Shown here in pieces: positions 28,301 through 40,732 of a DNA stretch of 64,000 nt. The notes below the pieces were generated by a model that was not told where the DNA came from, did no database searches, and worked only from the letters and a program-made list of their open reading frames with translations. The stretch comes from Paralichthys olivaceus (lineage: Eukaryota > Chordata > Actinopteri > Pleuronectiformes > Paralichthyidae). A program made the position numbers and the translations under genes. Location: the NCBI RefSeq assembly GCF_024713975.1, contig NC_091094.1:28668501-28732500 (forward strand). The letters run 5' to 3'. Positions within the stretch are counted from its first letter, which is position 1; the number at the start of each line of letters is the position of its first letter.

Positions 28301-31300
28301 ATTGGGATTGGGATCCGAACCCAGTGCTTTTAAGCGTACCAAACAAATTAAGTCGGTATAACTGGGTACAGATTCACGTTAAATCAATCGGTATACCAAA
28401 TTACCAGAGAGGGAGAGAGAGAGAGAGACCATGTGACTGATCTGATCAGTGTCTGATCAGTGCACAGAGTCAGAACAATGGTGAGTCAATGGCACAGACA
28501 CCCGGTGAACATAGAAGTGAGCAGAGGAGTGTGATCGTGTGTGTGCACACAAAGATATCTTTCATCAAGTTCCGGGGCTGTCGTACAGAACCTACACCCC
28601 TAGAGACAACATGATCACTATAAGTGGTTTCCACTGTACTTTTGTTGGGAGGCAGCATGAATTTTGTGTGTGTTCCTGTAGGATTTCAGATAAAAATATG
28701 AAGTTCATAATATTTCATCTGTTTGTCTGTTGCAATAGCAACTGTCAGGCCTGTGGTACCACAACAGGACCAACCACCCTGACGTGTTCGCTAGCCACAC
28801 CCGGCAACTCAAGACCTTGGTCCAGTGTGACGTTTGTTTCAAGTTCTTCCCCAGTGCTGCCAGTGTGGCCAAACATCAAGCGTCTGAACATCAAGGTGAG
28901 AACAATACTGGAGTGAACAGGAACTTTAACACTGCTTGACATTATAAGGTAAACCCTGCACAGACTGGGCATCAACATATCTCCTGAGTGAGCTGATAAT
29001 AGGGAAACAGTAGTGGCTCAGGAGGTACAGTGGGTTTTCCACCAACAAGAAGATTGATCATTGGTTTCAGTATGCTGAAGTTTCCTCACATTTCACCCCT
29101 TAGCCCTTCCCCTCCATTTCACGTGTTCACGTGTAGGGGTAGGCTGTCCCAATACCTGTTGGATGAAGGGGTAGGGCTTTAAAGCCCTCGAAATAAAGGT
29201 TTTCCAGCCCTCACTTCCATTTCCCAGAATGCGTTGTGAATCACCGCCCATCTGGAGAGAGACCCATAAAGGAAGTATTAAAAATTACAAGAATGATTTT
29301 AATATCATTTCAATGTATTATGGTCATTTTTTTCACAACAAATCTTTAAACAATATAGAGAGCCAGCTAGTGTTAGCTTTTTGTGTTTTGCACCATAATC
29401 CCGAATTTCATCTCAACAATGTTATTACAATGACATCCCAGGCAAAACGTTTTGCCTGGTCTGTTTACATCGACAACTACTGATGACGTGTCAAGTTTTC
29501 AAGTGACTACGTTTCAAGGGGCAAGATAACCCTCGAAAACAAGGGGTAGGGAGAAGGGGTGAAATGGGAATGGGCCTATGACTTGGAGTCGTCAATAAAG
29601 ACTCAAGATACTACATAAATATGTGTATATAATACAGTCCATTTACAATTGAAGAGGTGCATTTGAGATGAGATTACTCAGTCCACGTGTCTGTATATCT
29701 CAAACTAAGCTGTCTACTCTTTTAGAATTACCATTTGTATTATCCACTGCTATTGTCCACACTTTTGAATGAGACACACTGATTTATTTTCATTTTATAA
29801 ATGGCAAGTACATTTAGAATGCAGAAAAAAGTAGGCAACAAACAGTTTTGGCTGTAAAACACCACAAACTGTTTGTCAGCCAACTTGTTGAGTGAGTTTG
29901 CAGCTTGGTGGATTGGTCTATCAGTCAGTCGGTCATAGAGAGAAACTCAACAACTCAATTCAATTTTATTTGTAAAGCGCCAACTCATAATAAACTTTAT
30001 CTCAAGGCAGTTTAAATAGAAGGTCAAGACCTTAAAATCGTATTAATATAGAGAAACCCAACAGTTCCCACAATGAGCAGCACTTTGTGGAGAGAAAAAC
30101 TCCCTCAATAACAGAGAGAAACCTCTAGAACCAGGCTCAATGTGGTCATCTGCCTCGACTGGTTGGGGTGAGCAGAGGAAAATGGGGAGGAGAAGAGAGA
30201 TGGGTGGAAAAGAGGGGAGAGTAGAGAAAAATGGGGAGTATAGGAGAGATGGGTGGAAGAGAGGTGAGAGAGACCGGGAACACTTGAGCGCCATCAGGTA
30301 TCAGATCTGACTAGTTAAAATGAAAACTTGTGGAACTCCATGATTAACTTGCATGTGCATGGAGGGGTCATTGTTGACGTTAACAAATGTAAATCTATCT
30401 GATAAATATGATTTAAACCAGTCTAGTGCAGTTCCTTCAATCCCTATATGTTGTTCTAGTCTCTGTAACAGAATCTTATGATCTATAGTGTGAAATGCTG
30501 CACTAAGATCCAACAAGACGAGGACAGAGACAAGTCCATGATCTGATGCCATGAAAAGGTCATTAGTGACTTTCAATAGTGCTGTTTCTGTGCTGTGATG
30601 GATTCTAAATCCTGACTTGATTTTGCCAGCAAACCGTCACTATGGTTAGCAACTGCTTTTTCTAGGATTTTGGAAATCCTAGGAAATCCTCAAAAAAGGG
30701 CAGGTTTGACATGGGTCTATAATTATTTAAAACTTCTGAGTTCTGTGCATTAACTCAAGGTTGCTCGTCCTCAGGAGGTTATCATCACATTTTGAGGTGG
30801 TTGTGGTCAGAGAGGAGGGCAGTGCAGCACAGCTGTGAGTTTTGACATGATCCTGTTTGTGCTTCCTCCAGGCTCAGCAGCGACGGCGTTGCAATGTCCG
30901 TACTGCCCAGTTGTTTTGGGCGGAGAGGAGGAGTTGCAGGAGCATATCGGCACCCACCACATCAGCCAGAGCAGTGAGGTGTTCAGCTGCCCACTCTGCG
31001 ACCTGGTCTGCACGTCTCAGCTTGAGCTGCAGGAGCACCTGGTCTCCACCCACATGGGGACACAGGAAGAGCAGGAGTCAGGGGAGGAGAAGGCCTCCAC
31101 TTCTCACACGGTAAGAAGCTATGCTGCTGCACTCAAGTAATATGAGAAATAATATGCAAACAACTTTCAAGTCGATCGTTGAATGTGAAGAATGTTGTTG
31201 GGCTGTATAGTAAATGGATGAATAAAGGCTGGTGCTATTTGCACACAAGTTCCAGTCTCTCCTGAATCATTTGAATGAGTCCCATGGAGAAATTCTGACA

Positions 31301-32685
31301 GTCTTTCTTCCACGTGGCTGATGTTGTCAAAAGGTCTATTTTAACCCAAATCAACATCTTTTCCTGAACCCACCAAACTAAATACTAGATGGAATGTCTT
31401 AACACCCGCTCAGAGCTTTGCATTACTGCTCATATCCACCTATTCACACACATTCATACAGTGTTTTGTAGTACGGAATAATTTAGGCTTCGGTGTCTTT
31501 GACTCTTCGACATGTGTCTGAAGGAGCCGGGGACTGATCCTTCTTAGTGGGCAACCTGCTGAGCACTGGAGTCAAACCTCCTGTGCTTGAACTATAGACT
31601 CGAACCGCTCATCCACTGCGACCATTCCCCATTCAGACTCTTTATAGAACCTCACCTGACTCCCGTTAGGCTCTCTGGTGACAGAATGCGTGGTCCGTCT
31701 GTCCCATTCTTGTGAACGTAATATCTCATTAGCGTCTTAAGGGAGTTTCTCCAAGTCTGGTGCAAACATCGGCTTGAACTCAAAAAGTAACTCACTTGAT
31801 TATTTTGGGAGCCAAAGGTGGAAAGGCCATGGTCACAGTGGCCACACAACTAAGGTTTGTTTTTCTGGAAAATTGTATCTTGGGATCAGCTTGAGGGTAT
31901 GCTAATGTCTTCATATTTTAGACAAACATTCACTTGGAGTCAACGATGAACTGATTCGATTTTGGTGGTCCAAGGGGTAATGGTAAAGGATCTCACAAAT
32001 CACATATTTTGACTTGTTAATGTAATATCTCAGGAACACCTGAAGGAAACTGCTTCAAATTGAACACCCGTTTTGAAAGGGCAAGGTCAGGATGGCCTCA
32101 CAAAGCATGTGAGTAAAATGTAAGTAAAATGTGTCATTTTACTGTTTGAGAGAAGCTCATGTGTTAAAACCTCCTCTTCCCTGAGGTGTGCTCAGAGTGA
32201 GTGAGTGACATAAGCTAGGTCACATACGTGTCCTTCAGTGATGGTACTTGAGTCAGTGTTCATCAGTTCTCATCTTGAGTCTAACAATGTCATAGAAATG
32301 CAATGGTTGATTGGTGGAGCCCTTTCGAATTTAAAATCAACGACTAGTGCTGACTCCACCTCGAACTGTGTCACTGTAAGTTTGACCGAAGTGCAAGAAC
32401 ATTGAACGTTTCAACCGACAGAGCAGTGTAGTGTAAGAATAGATTGATATTTAACATAAGACTCCTCTGTGCACTCAGGTGACGCCAGCGGATCCAATGG
32501 ATGGCGAGGGGGCGGCGTCAAACCTCTCTGAGGAGCAGGCCCAGCAGGTTTTGGTGGCTCTGGCAGGTGGAAGACAGTGCGGATCATCAGCAGACGTAGT
32601 GGAGGTCAATATGTACGACCTGCTGAACGGCTCCGTCACCTTCATCTGTGAAGAAAAACCATCAGCTCCTCACTCTGAACCATGA
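22381..32685 (+). CDS. zbtb40: Zinc finger and BTB domain protein 40, 11 coding exons
   Basis: ZBTB40 is a nuclear BTB/C2H2 protein thought to act in transcriptional control and telomere biology. Exons: 22381-22529, 24015-24442, 24557-24759, 26010-26220, 26517-26891, 27151-27357, 27640-27804, 28010-28224, 28739-28895, 30872-31110, 32479-32685, giving 851 residues. The start MELPNYSSQLMQQL matches mammals; another ATG lies directly upstream at 22378. The BTB domain covers about residues 8-120 (CDCTILVGD, RAHKLVLAASSMLFR, YTGKLPQGKHN). An acidic linker in exon 5 precedes thirteen zinc fingers in exons 5-10, the first of C2HC type (CRWC...HVKRC). The C-terminus has the conserved YDLLNGSVTFICEEK segment. 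The human protein is about 1239 residues. The difference lies mainly in the middle region between BTB and fingers. One mammalian finger between exons 9 and 10 has no counterpart here. Introns hold a SINE (22905-23195), L2-type tails and a LINE piece (29955-30720). Confidence 0.95.
22905..23195 (+). mobile_element. tRNA-derived SINE in ZBTB40 intron 1
   Basis: A promoter-like head (GCAGTAGCTCAGTCCATAGG, then GGTTCAAGTCC) is followed by the body with CCTTGAGCAAGGCACCGAAC common in fish SINEs. The tail is the short tandem GAATCTGAATCTGAATCTT at about 23172-23192. Open frames across it are artefacts. Confidence 0.75.
25888..25945 (+). repeat. L2-type retroelement 3' tail
   Basis: The stretch with GGCGCTATACAAATAAAAG is the characteristic 3' end of fish L2-type LINEs and their SINE partners. 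It lies in ZBTB40 intron 3. Confidence 0.6.
26375..26497 (+). repeat. L2-type retroelement 3' tail beside ZBTB40 exon 5
   Basis: The segment runs through GGTCTAAGGACAGAGG, TAAAGCCCTATGAGGC and GGGCTATACAAATAAAATT to a TTGATTTGATTTGA end. It stops about 20 bases before the acceptor of exon 5 (26516). Confidence 0.65.
28399..28428. repeat. GA-rich microsatellite
   Basis: A short run of GA repeats in ZBTB40 intron 8. Confidence 0.8.
29089..29566. mobile_element. Inverted-repeat element (MITE-like) in ZBTB40 intron 9
   Basis: The left end CATTTCACCCCTTAGCCC is matched in inverted form by AAGGGGTGAAATG at 29554-29566. Internal GGGCTTTAAAGCCC and CCCTCGAAA repeats add subterminal symmetry. The element is roughly 480 bp and has no transposase. 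Its exact ends are uncertain. Confidence 0.6.
29955..30720 (-). mobile_element. L2-type LINE fragment with internal deletion
   Basis: Read on the minus strand, it carries the reverse transcriptase core region (LVLLDLSAAFHTIDHKILL, then DWFKSYLSDR and a GVPQ motif) and then jumps directly to the 3' tail at about 30300. The tail ends near 29955 with the inverted form of TTTATTTGTAAAGCGCC. The second half of the reverse transcriptase is deleted; in FHTID the usual Asp is replaced by His. This is a dead copy in ZBTB40 intron 9. Confidence 0.8.
31430..32110. repeat. Degenerate SINE piece and repeat-like sequence in ZBTB40 intron 10
   Basis: 31430-31625 resembles a reversed SINE (CATTCATACAGTG-like end, then GAGTCAAACCTCC and CTCATCCACTGCGACC). 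31650-32110 resembles, in reverse, the degenerate ~110-bp repeat seen at 44080-44760 (CCATTCTTGTGAACGTAATATC, GGTCACAGTGGCC). Both are old and eroded. Confidence 0.45.
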
Positions 32686-32714
32686 ACTTTGATCCCTGGA
32701 GGATCACACTGGAC

Positions 32715-35700
32715 ATTAAAAGGATTAATGGTTTTATTGTGTCCTCTGGTCTATAACACACCAAAACTCACAAGACTCTGTGTGTTGTGTGACTTATCTC
32801 TGGTAGAGCGGTTTTAATTCAATATGCTGGAATGTGTGTTTCACTTTAATCTACAGGTGCATCTCATCAAATTTGTATTTAATATCTTGGAAACCTTTGG
32901 GTTTTTTTTCACAGTTTAGAACTAAACTTTTTATAAATTCTAGATTCATTACAAGTAAAGAGAAATATTTCAAGCCCGAGATCAATTAAAAAGGCTTAAC
33001 AATACAGAAATGTCCAACTTTTGAAAGGTATTTTCTAGGGGTGTTACAGTACATGTGCTCGCGGCTAGTGGTCATAGCGACTGCAGACAAACAGGAGTGT
33101 GAATACCTCCCTCATTTAAGAGAACACTTTAGTCAACTATAATGACGACGGACCAAGACGAGTGGATCAAAGAGAAGCCGACATTGTGCAACTGCTGTCA
33201 GATATGTAGCTGGTAGCACATCGAACATGCCGACTCGTTTGAAACGGCATCATCGGTTAGCGATGTCCCACTAAGATTGGAAATGGCACTAACTGGTGGG
33301 ACAAGGAAATGTCAAGTTGTGTGGAAACCCAGCTCCCTGCGACATTAGAGCTGTTGCTTGCAAGTTATTCAGACTATATTCACTAATTCAGTCAAAGCAA
33401 TAACAAGTGTCATAGGTGTCTTTATATCAAACGCGCTGAAAGTAATCAAGCCCTGTTATGAAGCTCACTCTCTTTCAGCCAGCCAGTCACACCACCCTTT
33501 ATAAACCTCTGTCCCTAGTGTGAGTGTTCTAGACACATGGTTAATCCCAGCAGGGCAGCAAACCCTCTGCAAACAACAACCATGTGGACAAGTTCATTTT
33601 TTTAAATAAAAAAAAAAATGAAATACATATATTAAATGATATTCATACAATAATCAGTTTCAGTACAGTTGATTTTTCTACATGCTGCACCTTAATGGAT
33701 ATTTATTAAACTTTGAGTGTTGATTTTGTTATTTTACTTTTGTAAAAATTACTGAGGTAAGAAAGACAGACAAAGTCATGTTAATGTTTTCTGTTCCATG
33801 TTTCTGTACTGAGGTACAGTTGTGTTCAAAATAATAGCAGTGTGTTTAAAAAAGTGAGTAAAGCTCAAAATCCTTATAATAGCTTTTATTTCCATACACG
33901 CAAATGCATTGGGAACACTGCACATTCTATTCCAAATCAAAACATGAAGAAAAATGTATAAAATTTGTTATTACTTTACAGAAATTGAAGAAAAAGGAAT
34001 ATTAGGCTGTTCAAAAAAATAGCAGTGTCTGTATTTTTCTTTACAAACTCAAACATTTACTGTGTAAACTGAAAAACGCTTGAAGATTTAGCTTTCCTGT
34101 GAATAATTGAACTAATATTTATTTGTATAACCACTGTTTCTGAGAACTGTGTTGCATGGAGTCGACCAACTTCTGGCACCTGTGAACAGGTATTCTAGCC
34201 CAAGGACGATTGACTACATTCCACAATTCCTCTGCATTTCTTGGTTAAGCCTCATAAACAACATTCTTGATGTCAGCCCACAAGTTTTCTATTGGATTAA
34301 GGTCCGTGGATTGGGCTGGCCACTCCATAACGTTAATCTTGTTGGTCTGGAACCAAGATGCTGCTCACTTACTGGAGTGTTTGGGGTCTAACCCTTGTTG
34401 AAACACCCATTTCAAGGGTATCTCCTCTGCGGCATAAGGCAACATGACCTCTTCAAATATTTTGATCTATTCAAACTGATCCATGATCCTTGGTATGCGA
34501 TAAATAGGCCGACACCATAGTATGAGAAACATCTCCATATCATGATGCTTGTGCCACCATGATTCACTGTCTTCACAGTGTACTGTGGCTTGAATTAAGT
34601 GTTTGGGGGTCATCTGACAATCTGTCTGTGGCCCCTAGACCCAAAAAGAACAATCTTGCTCTCATCAGTCCACAAAATGTTGCGCCATTTCCCTTTAGGC
34701 CAGTCACTGTGTTCTTTGAAAAATTGTAACCTCTTCAGCTCATGTCGTTTTTTCAACAATGTGACTTTGCGGGGGCTTCTTGCTGATAGCTTGGCTTCAC
34801 ATAGGCATCTTATTGTTACAGTACTCACAGGTAACTTTAGACCTTCTTTGATCATCCTGGAGCCGATCATTGGCTGAGTCTTCGCCATTTTGGCTATTCT
34901 TCGATCCATTCGAATGGTAGTTTTCCGTTTTCTTCCACGTCTTTCTGGTTTTGTTTACCAATTTAAAGCATTTGAGATCATTTCAGCTGATCAGCCTATC
35001 ATTTTCTGCACTTCGTACTTTTTAATCAAAGTACGCTGTTCTTCTGAACAATGTCTGGAACGACCCATTTTACTCAAATTTTCAGAAAGAAATGCTCCAT
35101 AACTAGCATGTACAACATTGGCTACCTGTTTGACGCCAGCTTTTTCACAGGATGAATGACCTCACTAGTTGAACTCCACACTGCTATTATTTTGAACAAG
35201 CCGCTTTTAATTAATGATTCATTTGCACAGAATCAGTAGCAAGCATGTCATGACTGTTGGGTCTGTTAGTTTTCTATAACCCTACTACACCTACTAGTAA
35301 ATTATTTGCCAAGTAGAAATATAATTTCTACCAAAAACAGTGATTGATCTGGTTAGTGATGTTGGACTGCTATTATTTTGAACACAACTGTATGTACCCA
35401 ACCATTACGTTTTGACAACTGCTACACTCCTAATGTCTTCAGTTATGGACTTAAAGGTGTAGTTCACCCAATAATGAAAATTCACTCATTATCTACTCAC
35501 CACTAAGCTGATGGAGGGGTGGGTAAAGTGTTTGAGTCCAAGAAACACTTTTCTCTGTTTCAGGTGTAAACATCGTTGCTACCAAATTCAATAGAATTGA
35601 AGTCTCTGGGGACGTTCAAAAGTAAAACAGGAAAAATACCTCTATACTGCTCATGTGCGGTCATCCAAGTGTCCGTAAGCCCTGATATTCAAATGTGACT

Positions 35701-38268
35701 TGAAACAGCAATATTTACACCATGTTTTTTAGCCGTCCTGGTTCTCTCCCAAGGGGCGCAAGACGGGCTCATCGAGCACTCTGGATAGCTGCAAAGCTCT
35801 GTTAACATGCTGCTGAAACTTGCAATACACACAACAAAGAGAGCTGCTCACATTAAGTGACATATTACACTTACAGTTTGCTTTTCAAACATCCCAAGTT
35901 CTCGTCTCGCACCCCTTGGGTAATCATCACTGCATTACTACGTCAAGTGTACTCATTCTGTGGCCCCATACCTACCTGGTACTAACCAAAACCCTTAATA
36001 GAGTCTTGACTAGGTCTACACAATATATATATATTTACCGTCGTTGCAAGGGTTAGGGTTTCCATGTGCCATGCATTCACGCTCTGCTTGTCAATATATT
36101 AGGCCAATCAGATGGAGCCCTGCTGCCCCAGATAATACATTTAAGAAATCCAGGTCACTGATGGGCCTGTCCAAGGTTTTTCCTACATAGAGAATTGTGA
36201 GCTGCCTCCTTCAAGTTTCGTGCTGCCTTTGCCTCCCTACAAAATCCTAGTACAGTGGAAACTGCTAGTCACGTTCTGTTTTTGAATAAATTGATAAATA
36301 AATTGATGTCTATAAGTGGTTGATATAAAAGAATTGTGTAGCTTCTTTATGATAGTCCCAAAAACTGCACACACATGGACACATAGAGGTGTGTTTTTAT
36401 ATCTTGTGCAAATAAGCTATTGTTTGTGCACTGTGTAACACTAACTAGGGGCTTGGTGCATGTTGACATATAAAAGTAGCAAGCAGATGAAAATCAAACT
36501 TGATTTGGCGAGTTCTCTCCATTACATGGTGGCTGTGTATATGCACTTTTTAGAGAAACATGGGAATTTATTTTAATTTTTTCTCATTTGAAAATATCAC
36601 TTTTGAGAATTGAGTATTGTAGCCACATGTACATGATGATATAGATAGATAATAGATATAATAAAGATATAAAAGTGGCTCATGAACCACAGATGCATGA
36701 AAACATGATGGTTTTCAGTGTTGTCTGAAGGTATTCAGGTCCATCCATCTAAACTCAATAACCCAGAGTCACAAAGTAAAACGTTTTCAGAAATATTTGC
36801 TAATTTATTGCAATCTTTGATTCTATGACAGTGACTTTATTGCCAAGTACACAGGTGCTAAATCATTCTTAGACATCCAGGAGACATTCATGTGGAGTAG
36901 TGTGTTGGTCCACCTAACTAAAAACAAGTTCAACATTCAATCTCCACCACTGCCAGGGAGGTTATGTTTTCACCTAGCATGTTGGACAGATGGAGCCTGG
37001 GCCTGGGACGAACCCATCATATTTTGGTGCAGATCAAGGGACAGAGCCAGAATTTCTTTTTCACTTTCATTAACATAGCAACCTGGGGATTTTTCTCCAT
37101 TTGTTCAGGGAAAAACACACAAATCTTAATTTTTAAAAACAGGAATATTTATTATTATTGATAGTTATCAGCTAATGCAATTTGTTGTGTATCCAAATAA
37201 AAATCAAGCAGATCATTTATGCAATATAAGATCGTGATTGTTTCTCTTGAGCAGATACAGATAGTTGAAGGTAGAATAAAAGTTTTCAGGTACAGTGTTA
37301 AGGACCATATTTAAATGACAAATAAATAGTTTGATTATCAAGTCACCTATTTTTCTTTTACACTATTAGAACAAGAAAAGCATGTTCATTGTTCAGCCTT
37401 GGTGGAGGAATGTGCTCTGCTGAGTAACATTCTAGTCTTAGCTGTAGTTGGCTCTCCACCAACTCCTGAGAAAAATGTGTTCAACCACTACATGTTCATA
37501 GTTTTTCACCAGCTAGTTGCAAACTCTGTCTGCTGACTGGTCCCGAACAGGAAGTGTAGGGCTTTTTTAAAGAGAGTTAAAGAGAGCCATGAAACTGAAC
37601 CAAACAGTACACATGTCCCAAAGCCAGAACAACAAGCTAATCGATATTCTGACTGCTTTCACATATTACATTATCATTGGGTTCAATGTCAGTTGATGGA
37701 GATATCATGTTGAATTGTTTCATTTAGCTCCAGCAAGCAGCCAAAACAGACGACACACAAAATAATCAATCAATAAATAGGATTTACAAGCTGGTATAGA
37801 ATCGTCCACATCACATTCACTGCTGAAGCTTAAAGCAGTCAACACAGTGTCTGAGACTTTTCCTTTCGCTGCATTTGTAGTGCAAATATTGCTCTGGAAT
37901 ACAACAGACACAAGAAGTTCTGAGGCATCCACCAGCTCCAGCAGGTTGCCTCCAGGAGTTTGTCAGGATAGCTTGTGTTGTGGGTATCATGTGTATACAA
38001 TGACATGGCTACCCACTTACTTTGCATAGTGTTATTCAATTCTTTGAGTTGAAGTGCTTTCAGTTTCTGTCCAGGAGGTATCAGGGGATGCATATATGAC
38101 AATCTGTCATAAATCTTCAGAGACCTGTGATGTAAGACAGACACCCAGCTGTTTTGTTCTACTGCTCATGGGACTACCAGTGTCTCAAGCCTTTTCCTTT
38201 AGCTGTTTTATCTTGAACTGAGGACTCCTTCTTCCATCACAAAGTAACTGACTCTTCGTTTGTGCTTC
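32715..38268. other. Repeat-rich interval between convergent genes
   Basis: It lies between the 3' ends of ZBTB40 and CYB561D1. Contents: an ATTAAA variant polyadenylation signal at about 32715, a mariner-like scrap with GGTGCATCTCATCAAATTT (about 32855-33000), the Tc1-like element at 33817-35390, a scrap of the common fish repeat with TAGTTCACCCAATAATGAAA (about 35450-35560), and a fish repeat with GGTTATGTTTTCACC and ATATTTTGGTGCAGATCAAG (about 36955-37150). The last kilobase may include CYB561D1 3' untranslated sequence. No protein exon was recognised. Confidence 0.55.
33817..35390 (-). mobile_element. Tc1-like transposon with IR/DR ends and decayed transposase
   Basis: The left terminus CAGTTGTGTTCAAAATAATA (33817 on) is the exact complement of the right terminus ending at 35390. 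Both sides are flanked by TA, the Tc1/mariner target duplication. A second, internal copy of the terminal motif lies on each side (34009-34028 and 35178-35197), giving a Sleeping Beauty-like double repeat arrangement. A transposase pseudogene runs on the minus strand from an ATG at 35068 to about 34100. It includes the basic GRKRKT segment, the [11 protein letters not shown] catalytic segment and a remnant of the WSGQP...NLW region, but has several stops and frameshifts. Length is 1574 bp. Confidence 0.9.
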
Positions 38269-40691
38269 CTAGCTGGTGATCTTCTTGCGGAGCAGGTAGG
38301 CACTAGTGATCTGGTTCATCACCACCAGGGCAGGGAAGAAGGGAAGCAGGAAGAAGGCCCACCAGGTCACCCCTTTTACAGTAGCCTGGAACCAGTCTGA
38401 GAACATTGCCAGCACAACAGTGACTGTGGCCAGCAGGTAGACCACCAGGCCGCAGGTGGCATGGTACAGCTTCAGTTTGGGCACAAAGGAGGAGAGGTGC
38501 AGCAGCTTAGGGAAGATCACACAAATACCAACAGCTGCTTGGAGAGCAGTGGCTGTCAGGGTGCAGATGCCCAGCAGACTGTGCCAGGTAACCAGGTGGT
38601 GTTGCTCTGAGACGTTCTTACTGGCCACCATGAAGCCCAGCCCGGTGGCTGATGTTATCAGGAGCAGAGCTTGACAGAACCAGTGGAGACGGATTTTACA
38701 TTTACGAGATATGAAGCAGAAAGGCGATCCATCCGCTGTGAAGAGGAGGATGCCCTCAGTCATACATAGGCAGTACTGCAGAAGGAGAGAACAGGAGTTT
38801 AGAAAGACTATTAGGATTTGTTATCAAGTGTGTGAAGCAACACAAAAGATGTTCCCATGTAAAAAAAATAAAGAACGAGATAGAGATGGACGAATGAGCT
38901 TATATGTGATGTGTGCATTATGACTATTAGACCATGGCTACTTACAAAATGTGTGTTTCACTCAATGTGGCTTCTCCTAAGCTCTAGTCGTTTTGGACTG
39001 TTTGCTGCCCCCTGTCTGTTCAGCATGTCACTGAACACGTCAATCTGAAACCTGTCTATGTCTTAGGTTCCAATTTGTCCTATTCTGGTCACCCTTGTCA
39101 CAGTGGGACAGTTCAGCACTGAACTGTATTGACTTGTCTATGTCATTGGTTGCACAGTTTCTCTCTTTACTGCCGCATAACTTCATGCCAAAGAGGAGCC
39201 AGTCTTTAAATGGTCTCTTTGAATGTGAATCCCAAACAAAAAGTCATATTTAAGAGGGGAGCTGTTGAATAAAATGAACACAACAGAGCAGAGGTTTACT
39301 GACAAAGATTGGACCAAGCAATACTAGCCTTTATATTTTAAAAAAGAACAAAATATTATACATCAGTCTAATCTGGTGTGTGTACTAACAGGGTGAGCAA
39401 TGAGTCATGTTCAGGTTTCTATTGTGACTGCGTTGAAATCATTTGTGTGAAACAGATGCCGATCCCGTAACATCACATTATCAGTGAATCGTCACGCCAT
39501 AGTTAGGTACTGAAACCCCCCACTGTCAGCCTGTGCTCCAGTCCAGAGTAAAACGCTGTTCTCAGGAACTTGTTCTAGGTCAGTTTGTAACATGATATGT
39601 GACAGTGGTGCACCACCGTCATTAGTGTCAGCACGCCTCACATCTATTATTCACTGTGGAAAGAGGATGGTGACACAGAGACCAGAGGATTTGAATGTAA
39701 AGGCATGTTCAAAGGTCACATTCAACAGATGAAATATTAGTGGACTGATGTTTGTATTAGTTTACCTTTAACTGGCACATAAATTAAATTCAAGCAGCTA
39801 TAAAAACATCGTTATCGGGAGACCATCCTGTGCCAACACCACTTACTCCGTCTCACTGATTGTTTTCATATGTTGAGTAGTTCCCCCTCTATAAGTAATA
39901 TCCAAATATCGACTGTATTGTGGTTCTCTCAAGATTACGAATCTGTATATTCTTATATATTTTACATTTGTGCAAATTACCTTAAAAACTAAGTATATGA
40001 TGACACTGTGACCGTGACACAAAGACAAGAAGGTTCCCTTAGTGTGCGATGATGGGGTAGTTATTTGTTATAGCAGGAGAACAAATGAAAAGACTGAGGG
40101 GAATCACATCAGAGCAGGGTGAATCCCGAGTGTTCAACTTGCAAGCAACTTAAGATCAGATCAGTCTACTTAAGTGAGGTGAGGTGAGGTGAGGTCTGTC
40201 TGTGAGAGAGAGAGAGACAGGAGACGGTGAGATCATGTGTGGCTGTAGACTTACAGCAAAAGACATCAACACTGGATGCCAAGAGAACAGACCTGGAACA
40301 AAGAGAACATCTGAGCATCTTACCATGAACAACTGACCAAACTGTACATGGAATTATAAAATGTTATGGGCTACATTTCATAAGTGTATTTATCTGAATA
40401 ACCCATTAAAACATTTAGGTGCATACAGGTTCACCCTGATAAAGTCATGGCAGGTGTAATGTTAACGTCTGTGTAGATGGTAAATGAAGCTCGTGTTATA
40501 TCATCACTGCTTATAGTCTGTTAAGTCCACTCACTGGTTCCGGGTCTGGACAGCACGGCGATGATGAGGGTCAGGCCCAGACCGGTGACATGAGCCGCTA
40601 TCACAGCCGTCCTCCGCAGCCACGCATACAGCCAGAAGTCCCGCACCCCCAGCGCCTCTCCCACCGGGCTGTACTCCACGTCTGTCCGCAT
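38269..40691 (-). CDS. cyb561d1: Cytochrome b561 domain-containing protein 1, 3 coding exons
   Basis: This is a multi-pass membrane protein of the cytochrome b561 family, proposed to carry electrons across a membrane from ascorbate. Minus-strand exons in coding order: 40691-40535 (157 nt), 40292-40255 (38 nt), 38775-38269 (507 nt with stop), giving 233 residues; human is about 229. The start is fixed by an in-frame TAA 12 bases upstream of the ATG. Six hydrophobic segments are visible. The four expected haem-ligand histidines are present: His58 (SWHPV), His96 (RLHW), His130 (TWHSL) and His170 (LYHATCG), which pair 58/130 and 96/170 by family analogy. The C-terminus ends RKKITS. The close paralogue CYB561D2 is the alternative; the ATXN7L2 neighbour favours D1, as these two genes are adjacent in human. 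Confidence 0.93.
40174..40196. repeat. Short GTGAG pentanucleotide repeat
   Basis: About four and a half tandem copies in CYB561D1 intron 2, followed by a short GA run. Confidence 0.85.
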
Positions 40692-40732
40692 ACCGCCGAG
40701 TTACTGCTCCCGCTACCCGACCTGCTTCCTGC

